DNA of 64,000 nucleotides from an uncultured Sphingobacteriales bacterium. GTDB taxonomy: Bacteria > Bacteroidota > Bacteroidia > Chitinophagales > Chitinophagaceae. The translations under genes and the position numbers were made by a program. The notes under the pieces were generated by a model. It was not told where the DNA came from. It saw nothing but the letters and a program-made list of their open reading frames with translations, and ran no database searches. Positions 55,203 through 64,000 of the stretch are shown here, piece by piece. The DNA is taken from assembly GCA_937871285.1 (NCBI GenBank), contig CALMQS010000013.1, positions 1-64,000 of the forward strand, read 5' to 3'. Numbering within the stretch: the stretch's first letter is position 1; every line of letters starts with the position of its first letter.

Positions 55203-57926
55203 ATGAATAATAAAATTGCCTCTCTTACAAAACTTCAGCAGGAAGGAAAAAATATCCATCGCCTTCCTTTTTCTATCAGGATCTTACTGGAAAACATCCT
55301 CCGCAACCACGATGGCTTTGCCATTACCGATGAGCACCTGCATACCCTAACCGAATGGAATGCCGCCGGATCAGATAAGGATATTCCGTTTAAACCGGCC
55401 CGTGTGCTGATGCAGGATTTTACCGGCGTACCCGCTGTGGTAGACATCGCTTCCCTGCGTGCCGAACTGATCCGGAAAGGCGGTGATGGTTCCCGCATTA
55501 ACCCCGCCATTCCTGTAGACCTCGTAATTGACCACTCTGTGCAGGTAGATTTCTTTGGCACCGACTATTCCTATAAAAGTAATGTGGCCTTAGAATATGA
55601 GCGCAATGCCGAACGCTATAAGCTTTTAAAATGGGCGCAAAAAGGGTTGGATAATTTTACCGTTGTACCACCGGGCATGGGCATTTGCCACCAGGTAAAC
55701 TTAGAATATTTAGCCAAAGGTGTTATAGAAAGAGACGGCTGGGCTTTTCCGGATACCCTGGTAGGAACCGATTCACATACACCCATGGTAAACGGCATTG
55801 GCGTGCTGGCCTGGGGTGTGGGCGGCATTGAAGCCGAAGCGGCCATGCTGGGACAGCCGATTTATTTTTCCTGTCCGCAGGTGGTGGGTTTAAAATTAAC
55901 CGGTAAGATCCCACAGGGATGTACAGCCACTGATATGGTGCTTACCATAACCAAGCTGCTCCGAGATTATGGCGTGGTAGGAAAGTTCGTTGAAGTATTT
56001 GGAGACGGGCTTGATCATTTAACGGTTACGGACAGGGCAACTATCTCCAATATGTCGCCCGAATTTGGCTGCACGGTTACCTATTTCCCTATAGATGATC
56101 AAACGCTGGATTACATGAGGCGTACGGCGCGCAGCCAGCAACAAATTGATCTCGTAAAAAAATATTGCCAGGATAATATGCTCTGGCGCACAGGAAAAGA
56201 AGCTATTGAATATTCGCACGTATTAGAATTAGACCTGGGTAGCTTGCGCCCCACGGTTGCCGGGCCCAAACGTCCGCAGGATAAAATATTATTAGAAGAA
56301 TTAGACGATAAATTCACAGAAGTGCTTAAAACAGAATTTTTAAGAGATTATGTTCCGTTTCACAGCCGTCAGGAACATGCCTGGCTGGCGGAAGGTGGTT
56401 CGGGTACTGAATTTTCGTATTCACCACGTCATGAGCATACCGATGTTACGGTAGAAAAAGAAAATGACCTGAGATCGGTAAGAATAAAAATAAAGAATAA
56501 GGAATATGTGCTGAGCGATGGAAGCATTGTTATTGCTGCTATTACCAGTTGCACCAACACGTCTAACCCTGCCGTAATGGTGGGCGCTGGTTTGGTGGCG
56601 CGAAAAGCCATTGAAAGGGGGTTGCGCTCAAAGTCGTGGGTGAAAACAAGCCTGGCGCCCGGTTCTAAAGTGGTAACCAGTTACCTGCAACGGTCGGGGT
56701 TAGCCGAAGACCTGGAAGCATTGAGATTCCATACCGTTGGATATGGCTGCACTTCCTGCATCGGCAACAGCGGCCCGCTACCGCCGCATATAGCCGAAGC
56801 TATTGACAAAAGCGAAATGGTGGTGGCATCTGTACTATCGGGCAACCGTAATTTTGAAGCGCGGGTACATTCACAGGTAAAAATGAATTTCTTAATGTCG
56901 CCCATGCTGGTAGTGGCTTTTTCCCTGGTAGGCCGCGTGGACGTTGATTTATTGCACGACCCGTTAGATTATGATCCCAACGGCGAACCGGTATACCTGA
57001 AAGATATCTGGCCTACCCAGGAGGAGATCAATGAAACGATCAAATCCTGCATGCGGGTAGAAGATTTTGAGCAGGTGTACAGTGTGATTTTTGAAGGGGA
57101 AGAAGACTGGAAGAATCTGGTAGCGCCGGAAGGCACAAAATATGTTTGGGATGATCATTCCACCTATATTCAGGAAGCGCCTTTCTTTCAAAACCTAAGC
57201 ACTGTTCCCGAAAACCTAACCGATATTAAAGACGCGCGTGTACTGTTATTTTTGGGGGATTCGGTTACTACGGATCATATTTCCCCCGCAGGTGCTTTTG
57301 GCGAGCAAACCGCAGCAGGACAATATCTTCTCAGCAAAGGTGTAGCACGAAAAGATTTCAACTCCTATGGCTCACGCCGCGGCAACCATGAAGTGATGAT
57401 GCGTGGTACATTTGCCAATGTGCGTATTAAAAATAAGATCACCGATAAGGTGGGCGGGTTTTCAACTTACCTTCCCACCAACGAAACGCTCACCGTTTTT
57501 GATACGGCTATGAAATACGCGGCTGATCAAACGCCGCTGATCGTGCTGGCCGGTAAAGAATATGGAAGCGGTTCATCGAGAGACTGGGCAGCAAAAGGTC
57601 CAAGCCTGCTGGGAGTTAAGGTAGTGATAGCCGAAAGCTTTGAACGCATCCACAGGAGCAACCTGGTAGGGATGGGGATTTTGCCTTTGGAATTTCCCGA
57701 AGGAGAAACCGCGGAAACACTGGGCTTAACAGGAAAGGAAATATTTGATATAACAGGAATATCGGAGAACCTGTATCCCTTTAAAAAAATAAAGGTTACT
57801 GCCAAAAAAGATTCCGGTGAAGTAATAACATTTGAAGGAAAAGCCAGATTAGATTCTGCCATTGATGTGGCGTATTTTAAAAATGGGGGTATCCTGCAAT
57901 ATGTGCTGAGAGGGTTTTTGAAATAA
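55203..57926 (+). CDS. acnA: Aconitate hydratase A
   Basis: 907 residues, the AcnA/IRP-type aconitase. Interconverts citrate and isocitrate in the TCA cycle with a [4Fe-4S] cluster. Cluster cysteines are C450 (TSCTNTSNP), C516 and C519 (GCTSCIGNSGP). The swivel-domain motifs GKEYGSGSSRDWAAKG and AESFERIHRSNLVGMG are present. It is a single gene in a housekeeping context, preceded by a degenerate repeat patch. Confidence 0.97.
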   Translation: MNNKIASLTKLQQEGKNIHRLPFSIRILLENILRNHDGFAITDEHLHTLTEWNAAGSDKDIPFKPARVLMQDFTGVPAVVDIASLRAELIRKGGDGSRINPAIPVDLVIDHSVQVDFFGTDYSYKSNVALEYERNAERYKLLKWAQKGLDNFTVVPPGMGICHQVNLEYLAKGVIERDGWAFPDTLVGTDSHTPMVNGIGVLAWGVGGIEAEAAMLGQPIYFSCPQVVGLKLTGKIPQGCTATDMVLTITKLLRDYGVVGKFVEVFGDGLDHLTVTDRATISNMSPEFGCTVTYFPIDDQTLDYMRRTARSQQQIDLVKKYCQDNMLWRTGKEAIEYSHVLELDLGSLRPTVAGPKRPQDKILLEELDDKFTEVLKTEFLRDYVPFHSRQEHAWLAEGGSGTEFSYSPRHEHTDVTVEKENDLRSVRIKIKNKEYVLSDGSIVIAAITSCTNTSNPAVMVGAGLVARKAIERGLRSKSWVKTSLAPGSKVVTSYLQRSGLAEDLEALRFHTVGYGCTSCIGNSGPLPPHIAEAIDKSEMVVASVLSGNRNFEARVHSQVKMNFLMSPMLVVAFSLVGRVDVDLLHDPLDYDPNGEPVYLKDIWPTQEEINETIKSCMRVEDFEQVYSVIFEGEEDWKNLVAPEGTKYVWDDHSTYIQEAPFFQNLSTVPENLTDIKDARVLLFLGDSVTTDHISPAGAFGEQTAAGQYLLSKGVARKDFNSYGSRRGNHEVMMRGTFANVRIKNKITDKVGGFSTYLPTNETLTVFDTAMKYAADQTPLIVLAGKEYGSGSSRDWAAKGPSLLGVKVVIAESFERIHRSNLVGMGILPLEFPEGETAETLGLTGKEIFDITGISENLYPFKKIKVTAKKDSGEVITFEGKARLDSAIDVAYFKNGGILQYVLRGFLK

Positions 57927-57930
57927 TTCG

Positions 57931-58005
57931 AAAAAGCACCAAAAGCCAAAAAGCAAGAACCAAATAAATCTGAAGGCTTAAATCCGAAGCTAATAGCTGA
58001 TAGCT
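57931..58005. repeat. Dispersed degenerate repeat, copy B
   Basis: Inverted relative of 42241-42322: AAAGCACCAAAAGCCAAA, GAACCAAATAAAT, and AAATCCGAAGC occur in the same order. It then runs into AATAGCTGATAGCTG, another tandem-like word. It lies between the convergent acnA and GNAT genes. Confidence 0.65.
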
Positions 58006-58039
58006 GTTCGCAGTAAAGGGCTTCACGCTTACATGGTCT

Positions 58040-58339
58040 TCACTTAAGAAATTCTTTGTTGAGCAATTCTTTTACTTGCGGATGTCGCTTTACATAGGCG
58101 CCTACAAACGGACAATAAACCATTACCAGTTTTTTGTTATCAAGGGCATATTGAAAAGCATGTGCGGCTAATGCAGAAGCAAGGCCTTTGCCACGTAGGT
58201 GACCGGGCACTACGGTATGCATCAAAGCAATATTAATGCGTTTATAAAACCGGTATTCGAGGTAAGCAGTGTTATCGCCTTCGCCGGTTTCGAACCGCAT
58301 CAGGTCTTTGTTATCCCTGATATTTATTTTTGTGACCAT
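58040..58339 (-). CDS. GNAT/YjdJ-like N-acetyltransferase
   Basis: 99 residues from the ATG at 58339, one base after the stop of the flavoprotein gene; an upstream start at 58360 would overlap it. This is the short single-domain GNAT class (YjdJ/GTLF3B), with the acetyl-CoA loop VVPGHLRGKGLASALAAHA near 51-69 and the C-terminal VYCPFVGAYVKRHPQV. Substrate unknown. Probably translationally coupled to the flavoprotein gene. Confidence 0.82.
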   Translation of the reverse strand: MVTKINIRDNKDLMRFETGEGDNTAYLEYRFYKRINIALMHTVVPGHLRGKGLASALAAHAFQYALDNKKLVMVYCPFVGAYVKRHPQVKELLNKEFLK

Positions 58340-58340
58340 T

Positions 58341-59537
58341 TTACAATTGAAGCGTTTCAATTAACTCTTTCGCAGCAATGCGCCCTGCCCGGTTGGCGCC
58401 AATGGTAGAAGCAGACGGACCGTAGCCGACTAAATGGATACGTGGATCCTTAGCTACCCGGGTGGCTAATTTCCCATCCATCTCAATTCCTTTTTTATCG
58501 TTCTTTAAATGTAAAGAAGCAAAATGATCCAAAGAATGGCGAAAACCGGTATTCCAAAAAATAACATCCGCATCGACGGTGGTGCCATCTTTCCACCGAA
58601 CACCGGTTTCTGTAATTTCCTCAAACATAGGCTTCCTGTTCAGAACCCCACTATTCAGCATTCCTTCAATAGCGGGCGTTATGGGCAATCCCGTTACGGA
58701 CACTACTGATTTTGGCGGTAAGCCCTCCCGTACTCTTTTTTCTACCATGGCTACCGCCTCCCGTCCTTTTTCCCGGGTAAATTCATATTTTCTAAAATCC
58801 GGGGAGCGGCGGGCTACCCACGTAGTTTGGGTTACTTTAGAAACCTCACCTAATAACTGAACAGCCGAAATTCCTCCACCCACAATAATGACGTGTTTTC
58901 CAATAAATTCCTCAGCATTTTTGTATTCGCCTGTATGCAATTGCCTGCCCCGGAATTTTTGCCATCCCGGGTATTTGGGGCAATTCGGTGTTTTCCAGGT
59001 ACCGGTAGCATTGATAAGCCCGAGGGCGTTAAATTGAATTCCATTTGTTCTTATGATAAACCTTCCATTTCGCTCAATAACTTCATGCACCCGAATGGGA
59101 CGGATAACAGGAAGTTCAAAAGTTTTCTCATATTGTTCGAAATATTTCGGAATAGCAATATTGGCCTGTAATTCTGTATCCTTTGTATTTATGGCATCCG
59201 CAAATTTCATTCCGGGCAGGTCGTTGATACCATTTACATTGCTAAGCCTTAAAGAATCCCAGCGATGTTGCCAGGCTCCACCGGGGCCGAACTCATCATC
59301 CAAAACCACAAAACCCTTGCCTGGCTCCAATCCAGCTTTTTTCAGGTGGTAAGCAGCAGACAAACCGGCCTGTCCCGCACCAATCACCACAATATTTACT
59401 TTATAAAAAATATCAGGGCGGGTTTGTGAGATTGAAGGCTCACTGTTTTTACTCAATTTTTTTTTATCCTCCATTAACAGATCATTCGGGCAATTTAAAG
59501 TCACATCAACGTCTACCAAAACAGCTACAGTCCTCAT
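58341..59537 (-). CDS. FAD/NAD(P)-binding oxidoreductase, flavin monooxygenase-like
   Basis: 398 residues. Two dinucleotide folds: FAD-binding VVIGAGQAGLSAAYHL near 50-65 and NADPH-binding VIIVGGGISAVQLLGEV near 215. Between them is GLINATGTWKTPNCPKYPG, an FMO-like fingerprint. The C-terminus has WNTGFRHSLDHF, then IHLVGYGPSASTIGANRAG. The start may be the ATG at residue 22 (MEDKKKL) because the first 21 residues lack a family counterpart. Substrate unknown; a soluble NADPH-dependent monooxygenase or reductase is likely. Confidence 0.82.
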   Translation of the reverse strand: MRTVAVLVDVDVTLNCPNDLLMEDKKKLSKNSEPSISQTRPDIFYKVNIVVIGAGQAGLSAAYHLKKAGLEPGKGFVVLDDEFGPGGAWQHRWDSLRLSNVNGINDLPGMKFADAINTKDTELQANIAIPKYFEQYEKTFELPVIRPIRVHEVIERNGRFIIRTNGIQFNALGLINATGTWKTPNCPKYPGWQKFRGRQLHTGEYKNAEEFIGKHVIIVGGGISAVQLLGEVSKVTQTTWVARRSPDFRKYEFTREKGREAVAMVEKRVREGLPPKSVVSVTGLPITPAIEGMLNSGVLNRKPMFEEITETGVRWKDGTTVDADVIFWNTGFRHSLDHFASLHLKNDKKGIEMDGKLATRVAKDPRIHLVGYGPSASTIGANRAGRIAAKELIETLQL

Positions 59538-59573
59538 AAAAAATTATCTTTCCCGCAAGGCGGGGACCTCAAA

Positions 59574-60554
59574 TTACCTTACCCATCCCATACCATCCGG
59601 CCCATTGCCGGTTTTAATATCGTCGGTGAACATTAGTGTATCCATATCAAAAACACTCACTATACCGGATCCGCTGCGTGCAACATAAGCTTTTTTACCA
59701 CCCGGAAGAATGAGTATACCCACCGGTGAAGCCTCCGCTTTAATGCGTTTGATCACGTTGCGCGCGGCGGCGTCTATGATGATCAGCTCTCCGGCGCCAT
59801 TATCGGACACCAGCACCCTTTTGCCATTGGGCGTAAACTTAACGCGGATAGGCACTTTCCCTACCGCGAAGCTTTGCTTTATGGTATTAGACGCCACATC
59901 TATGATATCAATGGTTCCGTCGCCGGTATTACCCACCCATACTTCTTTACCATCTGGTGAAACATCAATCCCTTCGGGCCTGCTGCCCGTTGCAATCTGC
60001 ATCATTTTACCCGGCGATGAAGGAGTGCCAATATCAATGGAAGTAACGGTATGGGATACCCTGTTTGCCGTATACAAGCGCTTACCATCCGGCGTTAGTA
60101 CCAGCATGTGCCCGCCATCCTGCCCCGTGCCCGTGAGCCAATCCACTTTATCAGCAGCAAAATCATAGCGGCCTACCGTTCGGGTAAGCTCTGAAATAAA
60201 ATATATTTTATCACCCTTTGCTTCAATACCATGAGGGCGCAGCAAAGGGCCCAGCTCCACCCTCCGGATCTCTTTACGTGCCGCAATGTCAATAACCGAA
60301 AGGCTGTGCCCATGCGTTTGTGCACCATAATTGGCCACAAAGGCCAGTTTGCCATCGGCAGATACCGTCATTTCATGGGGACCTTCGCCGGTGGGTACGG
60401 TAGCTATTACTTTTAAGGTTGCCGCATCGGCAATTACCATCGTATTATCGTTCTTATTTAATACCAATAAGGAACCTGTTACCGCCTGCTGTCCTTTGGT
60501 ATTACAGCAGCATATTAAACAGGTTAATACAGCAAGCGTGATTTTGATATGCAT
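59574..60554 (-). CDS. YVTN-type beta-propeller protein
   Basis: 326 residues with a signal sequence of lipoprotein type (LTCLICCCNTKGQQ). Seven repeats of the type VIADAATLKVIATVPTGEGP, then HEMTVSADGKLAFVANYG, form a beta-propeller. Such proteins act as periplasmic or surface binding scaffolds; no catalytic motif is visible. A TACTTTTG box ends 5 bases before the ATG on the minus strand, hinting at a leaderless transcript. It lies between the flavoprotein and the MITE-like element. Confidence 0.85.
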   Translation of the reverse strand: MHIKITLAVLTCLICCCNTKGQQAVTGSLLVLNKNDNTMVIADAATLKVIATVPTGEGPHEMTVSADGKLAFVANYGAQTHGHSLSVIDIAARKEIRRVELGPLLRPHGIEAKGDKIYFISELTRTVGRYDFAADKVDWLTGTGQDGGHMLVLTPDGKRLYTANRVSHTVTSIDIGTPSSPGKMMQIATGSRPEGIDVSPDGKEVWVGNTGDGTIDIIDVASNTIKQSFAVGKVPIRVKFTPNGKRVLVSDNGAGELIIIDAAARNVIKRIKAEASPVGILILPGGKKAYVARSGSGIVSVFDMDTLMFTDDIKTGNGPDGMGWVR

Positions 60555-60624
60555 AGCAAAAGTATTGAAGGAGTAAGCAGGATTATTCTAAGATACAAAT
60601 TTTAGAGGGAAGCGATCTTGATCA

Positions 60625-60756
60625 TTTGCAAAAGGGTGCATTTAAAATTGTCGCCGGTTGGTGGGGACACCAACCGGGGCGGCCTGCCCTGGGCGGTGTC
60701 TCCACCGCCCACACGAAGCAAAGCGGTGGGACAATTTTAAATGCACCCTTTGCAAA
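60625..60756. mobile_element. 132 bp MITE-like cloverleaf element
   Basis: The ends are a 28/27 bp inverted repeat: 60625-60652 begins TTTGCAAAAGGGTGCATTT, and 60730-60756 is its reverse complement with one base deleted. Inside are two perfect hairpins: CCGGTTGGTG-GGGA-CACCAACCGG (60654-60677) and GGGCGGTG-TCTC-CACCGCCC (60691-60710). There is no ORF and no clear target duplication. The internal hairpins have the same inverted arrangement and CACC/GGTG stems as the REP-like pair at 23970-24040. Confidence 0.75.
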
Positions 60757-61029
60757 AAGCAAAACCAACAACCCACTGCCTTTCACCCTAACGAAGCTTG
60801 CCTACCGGCAGGCTGGGAAGAGTTTAAGAAAAGAACCCGGAGATTTACTTATTGCCGCGTGATATTTTGAAGAGTCGAAGTAATCCCCCAATGGGAGGGG
60901 CGGATTATATTATTGATGGTTTATCGTTGCTTCGAATTTAGAATTTCCGACTTCGGATTTTATCCTGTTACTCCACTTCGCTTCAGGCGGCTTATTTCGG
61001 CGCGCATAGTTGTTCTAACTAAATTAATG

Positions 61030-63210
61030 CTATGGTAATGCAAAAGCCACATACGCATCGCCGGAAGCGGTACCCAGCTTTCCACCACCGCATGCAATAA
61101 CTATAAACTGTTTGCCATTCACTTCGTACATGGCAGGCGTGGCAAAACCGGCAGCGGGCAAACTGGCTTCCCACAATAGCCGGCCGTTGCTTTTATTAAA
61201 AGCCCTGAACTTAGCATCTTTCGTAGCGGCTATGAACAAAAGCCCGGTTTTGGTAACAACAGGACCGCCATAGTTTTCCGTTCCGGTTTCTTTTACGCCC
61301 TGTTCCTTAAATACAGGATCTTCGCCGAGCACTGTTTTCCATACATGCTCACCTGTATTCAGGTCAATAGCGGTAAGCGTTCCCCACGGCGGCGCCAAGG
61401 CGGGCTTACCGGTTTTAGTTAAAAATTTATCATACCCTGTAAACCGGTAAGGCAACTGCCGGAAGAGATCAGCCGCTGTTTGCTGTATTTCAAATTTGCG
61501 TTGATATTCATTTTTCAGATTCAGTACTACCGACACAATGGCTTCTTTTTCTTCCTGTTTCAGATGGCCGAAAGCGGGCATCATCCGTCTTCCGTTATTC
61601 ATAAATTCAATCAGCGAGGCCTTATCATATTTTTGGTATGCGTTGGTAATACCAGGATAATTACCACCGCCCTTCCGGTCTTTTCCATGACAGGCAGTAC
61701 AATGTTGCTGGTACAGTCGCTGCCCGGCCTGCAAATAATTTTCGTTGCGGCTTTCTTTCTTTTTAACTTCTTCCATTTTCAATATCCAGGCCATTTCACT
61801 GGCATTTACATACAGTATGCCCGTTTCTGGGTCAACCGCCGGGCCGCCCCACTCACCACCACCGTCAAATCCCGGTAATACCACAGTACCCTGCAGGGAA
61901 CCGGGCATAAACATTTTACCCGTTCGGTAAGACAGTAGGCGGGTTTGCACTTCTTCATATTCCGCTTCTGATAAATAGGGATTAATATCTTTTTCTAAAA
62001 AAGACTGCCGCACAAAGGGCGCCGGCTTTTGCGGAATGGGCTGGGTAGGCCACAAACGTTCCCCTGCCAGTTCCGTAGCCGTATCTACCGGTGTTTCCAC
62101 TACTGGAAATAAAGGTTCGCCTGTATCGCGGTTGAATACAAATACAAAGCCTGTTTTGGTAGTTTGTGCCACGGCATCAATTTTTTTTTCGTTATGCGTT
62201 ACCGTTAGCAACACCGGCGCTGAAGATGGATCATAATCCCAGGTATCATGATGAATATATTGAAAATGCCAGCGCAACTTTCCGGTTAATGCATCCAGGG
62301 CCAGTAAACAATCGGCATACAGGTTAGCACCCAGTCTTTTGCCCCCATAAAAATCCATAGCAGCCGACCCTGTAGGTGCATAGGCAATACCGCGTTCCTG
62401 GTCAATGGTCATGCCCATCCAGTTATTAGCGCCCCCGGTCATCTTCCAGGCATCTTTATCTTCCCATGTTTCATGGCCCGGCTCGCCCGGCTGTGGTATA
62501 GTATGAAAGATCCATTTCATTTGTCCTGTACGCACATCAAAAGCACGGATATGACCCGGCGCCGCATCCATACCTTCGGAAACCCGCGTACCTGTTAACA
62601 AAAGATCTTTATAAATGGTGGGAGCAGACGTTGCGGTAACAAAGAGACCGGCCGCCCGATCGCCCAATCCCTCATGCAAATCCACTTTGCCTTCATTACC
62701 AAATGCTGTGATTAGTTTACCCGTGCCGGCATCCACAGCGCAAATAAATTCGCCGACCGTATAAAATAGCCGCTTATCATCTTTGTCATCGCTCCAATAT
62801 GCAACACCGCGGTTGTTGTTGAGATTGAAATTCGCTTTCTTATCTGAGCCCGCTGTATCGTAAGGAAGAAACGCCCATTTGAGTACGCCGGTTGCAGCAT
62901 CAAGCGCTAACAATTTAAGTTGTGGCGATACGGCATACATTATACCGTCAACAATAATTGGATTGCATTGAATTTGCGAATGCGCAGCGGTATCCGCGTC
63001 CCCTGTGCGGTAAGTCCATGCCACCTGCAGCTGCTGCACATTGGTTGTATCTATTGCTGTAAGGGAAGAATATTTATTTCCGGTGTAATTGCCATTTACC
63101 ATCGTCCAGCCGGCATATTGATCCGGAGCGTCATTGTTACAACCCGCAGAAGCCAATAAAAACAGACTTATGCTCATAGTATACCTAAAATTGTGCATGC
63201 TTGTTTCCAT
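61030..63210 (-). CDS. PQQ-dependent dehydrogenase with embedded cytochrome c domain
   Basis: 726 residues; lipoprotein-like signal (SLFLLASAGCNND). The beta-propeller of quinoprotein glucose/alcohol dehydrogenases is visible from the W-motif region TAIDTTNVQQLQVAWTYR and repeated DA-TG-LKW units. A heme c site C-T-A-C-H is at about 502-506 (QHCTACHGKDRKGG), inserted in the C-terminal third, before the last propeller blade (GPVVTKTGLLFIAATKDAK). Periplasmic oxidation of a sugar or alcohol with electrons passed to heme c is likely; the substrate is unknown. PQQ synthesis genes are not in this window. Confidence 0.87.
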   Translation of the reverse strand: METSMHNFRYTMSISLFLLASAGCNNDAPDQYAGWTMVNGNYTGNKYSSLTAIDTTNVQQLQVAWTYRTGDADTAAHSQIQCNPIIVDGIMYAVSPQLKLLALDAATGVLKWAFLPYDTAGSDKKANFNLNNNRGVAYWSDDKDDKRLFYTVGEFICAVDAGTGKLITAFGNEGKVDLHEGLGDRAAGLFVTATSAPTIYKDLLLTGTRVSEGMDAAPGHIRAFDVRTGQMKWIFHTIPQPGEPGHETWEDKDAWKMTGGANNWMGMTIDQERGIAYAPTGSAAMDFYGGKRLGANLYADCLLALDALTGKLRWHFQYIHHDTWDYDPSSAPVLLTVTHNEKKIDAVAQTTKTGFVFVFNRDTGEPLFPVVETPVDTATELAGERLWPTQPIPQKPAPFVRQSFLEKDINPYLSEAEYEEVQTRLLSYRTGKMFMPGSLQGTVVLPGFDGGGEWGGPAVDPETGILYVNASEMAWILKMEEVKKKESRNENYLQAGQRLYQQHCTACHGKDRKGGGNYPGITNAYQKYDKASLIEFMNNGRRMMPAFGHLKQEEKEAIVSVVLNLKNEYQRKFEIQQTAADLFRQLPYRFTGYDKFLTKTGKPALAPPWGTLTAIDLNTGEHVWKTVLGEDPVFKEQGVKETGTENYGGPVVTKTGLLFIAATKDAKFRAFNKSNGRLLWEASLPAAGFATPAMYEVNGKQFIVIACGGGKLGTASGDAYVAFALP

Positions 63211-63219
63211 TTAAAACAG

Positions 63220-64000
63220 TCATTGTTTTTTCTTTAAGTAAAGTACCGCCGGTCCGGTATAAGGCGCTTCAAAATTAGTAAAATAACCACCCGCTACCGG
63301 AACCACTCCTTTTACCAGACGGTTCTGTGCAGGAATGAACCATTCTATGTCTACCTCTCCTTTCACGTGCCACAGGTTAATAGTTGCCTTGCCTCCCTGT
63401 GGAAAAAAAACCAGGTACTCTTCTCCCGGATTGGCAAGACAATATGTTGTTGTTGATAAATCACTGCGCGGAATCATTTTGGGCAGGTTCATTCTTTCTG
63501 CATAATTACGAATATACCCCATGCTTTCTCTCAGCGGTTGATTATCCGGGTAATCCTTATCGTCTTTGGTAATTCCTCCGGCTATAACAATGTAGCTTTC
63601 TTCCTTCGGATCGTAAGTTCCTTTCATCGGTCGCCAGGGATCCATAAAAATTACTTGTAATCCCCGGCAAAAACTTTTCCATGCCCAAATATAATTACCT
63701 CCATGCCCCCACAAATGATCGGAATCAACAATACACACTTTATCATAATTATTTGCCGGCGGGTTATCACCATAATCCTCTACAAAAGTTGAACCGGGCA
63801 GAGACCATCCAGCGGGTTCCCAGGTAGGTGATATATAATCGGCGGGGCTTTCCCATAATTCCTGGTTAAGCATAGGAGGGCTAACCCTGCTGCCTAAACC
63901 GATCATATGTTGCTTCGGCATTGTTTTCTCATACGCCCGGATGTAATTAACCATATGATACAACCATTCTGTTGTTCCACCTTCATTAATAATTTCATAC
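63220..64000 (-). CDS. Glycoside hydrolase-like protein with C-terminal collagen-binding-type domain (5' end outside window)
   Basis: At least 260 residues; the frame runs open to the window edge with YEIINEGGTTEWLYHMVNY. It resembles the TIM-barrel glycosidases with a C-terminal putative collagen-binding domain (DUF4038-type): YEIINE, DSDHLWGHGGNYIWAWKSF and the ending FEAPYTGPAVLYLKK. Both acidic catalytic candidates (Glu of YEIINE and a C-terminal barrel Asp) are only guesses. It ends 9 bases before the PQQ dehydrogenase gene start region, on the same strand, so they may be co-transcribed. Confidence 0.65.
   Translation of the reverse strand, partial: YEIINEGGTTEWLYHMVNYIRAYEKTMPKQHMIGLGSRVSPPMLNQELWESPADYISPTWEPAGWSLPGSTFVEDYGDNPPANNYDKVCIVDSDHLWGHGGNYIWAWKSFCRGLQVIFMDPWRPMKGTYDPKEESYIVIAGGITKDDKDYPDNQPLRESMGYIRNYAERMNLPKMIPRSDLSTTTYCLANPGEEYLVFFPQGGKATINLWHVKGEVDIEWFIPAQNRLVKGVVPVAGGYFTNFEAPYTGPAVLYLKKKQ

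Overview
The window looks like chromosomal DNA of a Bacteroidota bacterium, most likely of the Chitinophagaceae type. Evidence: promoters of the TTG/TTTG-N17-20-TAnnTTTG kind (fusA, rpsL, tRNA-Ser), almost no Shine-Dalgarno sites, DUF2490 and DUF5777 barrel proteins, ECF sigma/anti-sigma pairs, and a giant alpha-2-macroglobulin carrying a SusC-like motif. Genus cannot be fixed from the sequence. There is no CRISPR array, rRNA operon or intact prophage.

Layout. 0-8.9 kb: an RlmI-type rRNA methyltransferase, a 2062-residue alpha-2-macroglobulin, then a 1.1 kb gene-free stretch with two related units each ending in a strong terminator (candidate paralogous small RNAs). 8.9-14.4 kb: fusA, rpsG and rpsL on the minus strand, but with an NDH-2 gene and a DUF2490 gene between fusA and the ribosomal pair. 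14.4-22.3 kb: housekeeping (ilvE, rdgB, an ECF sigma/anti-sigma pair, a hotdog thioesterase, purE, proA, proB). 22.5-30.2 kb: the most interesting part. An FNR-like regulator with a four-Cys N-terminus, a ParE/RelE-type toxin-antitoxin pair and hairpin repeats precede a five-gene respiratory cluster: a small membrane protein, a CuA-cytochrome c subunit II, a heme-copper subunit I with unusual active-site residues, a SCO protein, and a cytochrome b/2[4Fe-4S]/MvhD-like fusion. A tRNA-Ser(CGA) follows. 30.2-34.5 kb: a decayed, partly AT-rich accessory island with remnants of an outer-membrane barrel and a GMC oxidoreductase, an S74-domain protein, an RHS C-terminal tip with a metalloprotease motif, a possible immunity partner, and a four-helix-bundle pseudogene.

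34.5-40.0 kb: exonuclease III, then two sulfatases and a GH29 fucosidase, a small sulfated-fucoside degradation set. 40.1-45.0 kb (minus): Rieske protein, DUF5777 barrel, YceI, monoheme cytochrome c, OB-fold protein, and a barrel/anti-sigma protein with its ECF sigma factor. 46.3-55.0 kb: a 2910-residue cyclic beta-1,2-glucan synthase-like protein. 55.2-57.9 kb: aconitase. 58.0-64.0 kb (minus): GNAT protein, flavin monooxygenase-like protein, YVTN propeller, a 132 bp cloverleaf MITE-like element, a PQQ dehydrogenase with cytochrome c domain, and a glycosidase-like gene running off the end.

The 24.4-30.1 kb cluster reads as a coherent electron-transfer unit: quinol or ferredoxin-level electrons could enter through the cytochrome b/ferredoxin/MvhD fusion, pass via cytochrome c and CuA of subunit II, and reach a heme-copper centre whose cross-linked Tyr is replaced by Gln. 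That suggests nitric oxide reduction (eNOR-like) rather than ordinary oxygen reduction. This is inference from motifs. Several intergenic gaps are filled by degenerate, text-like dispersed repeats, one of which lies in frame inside the alpha-2-macroglobulin gene.
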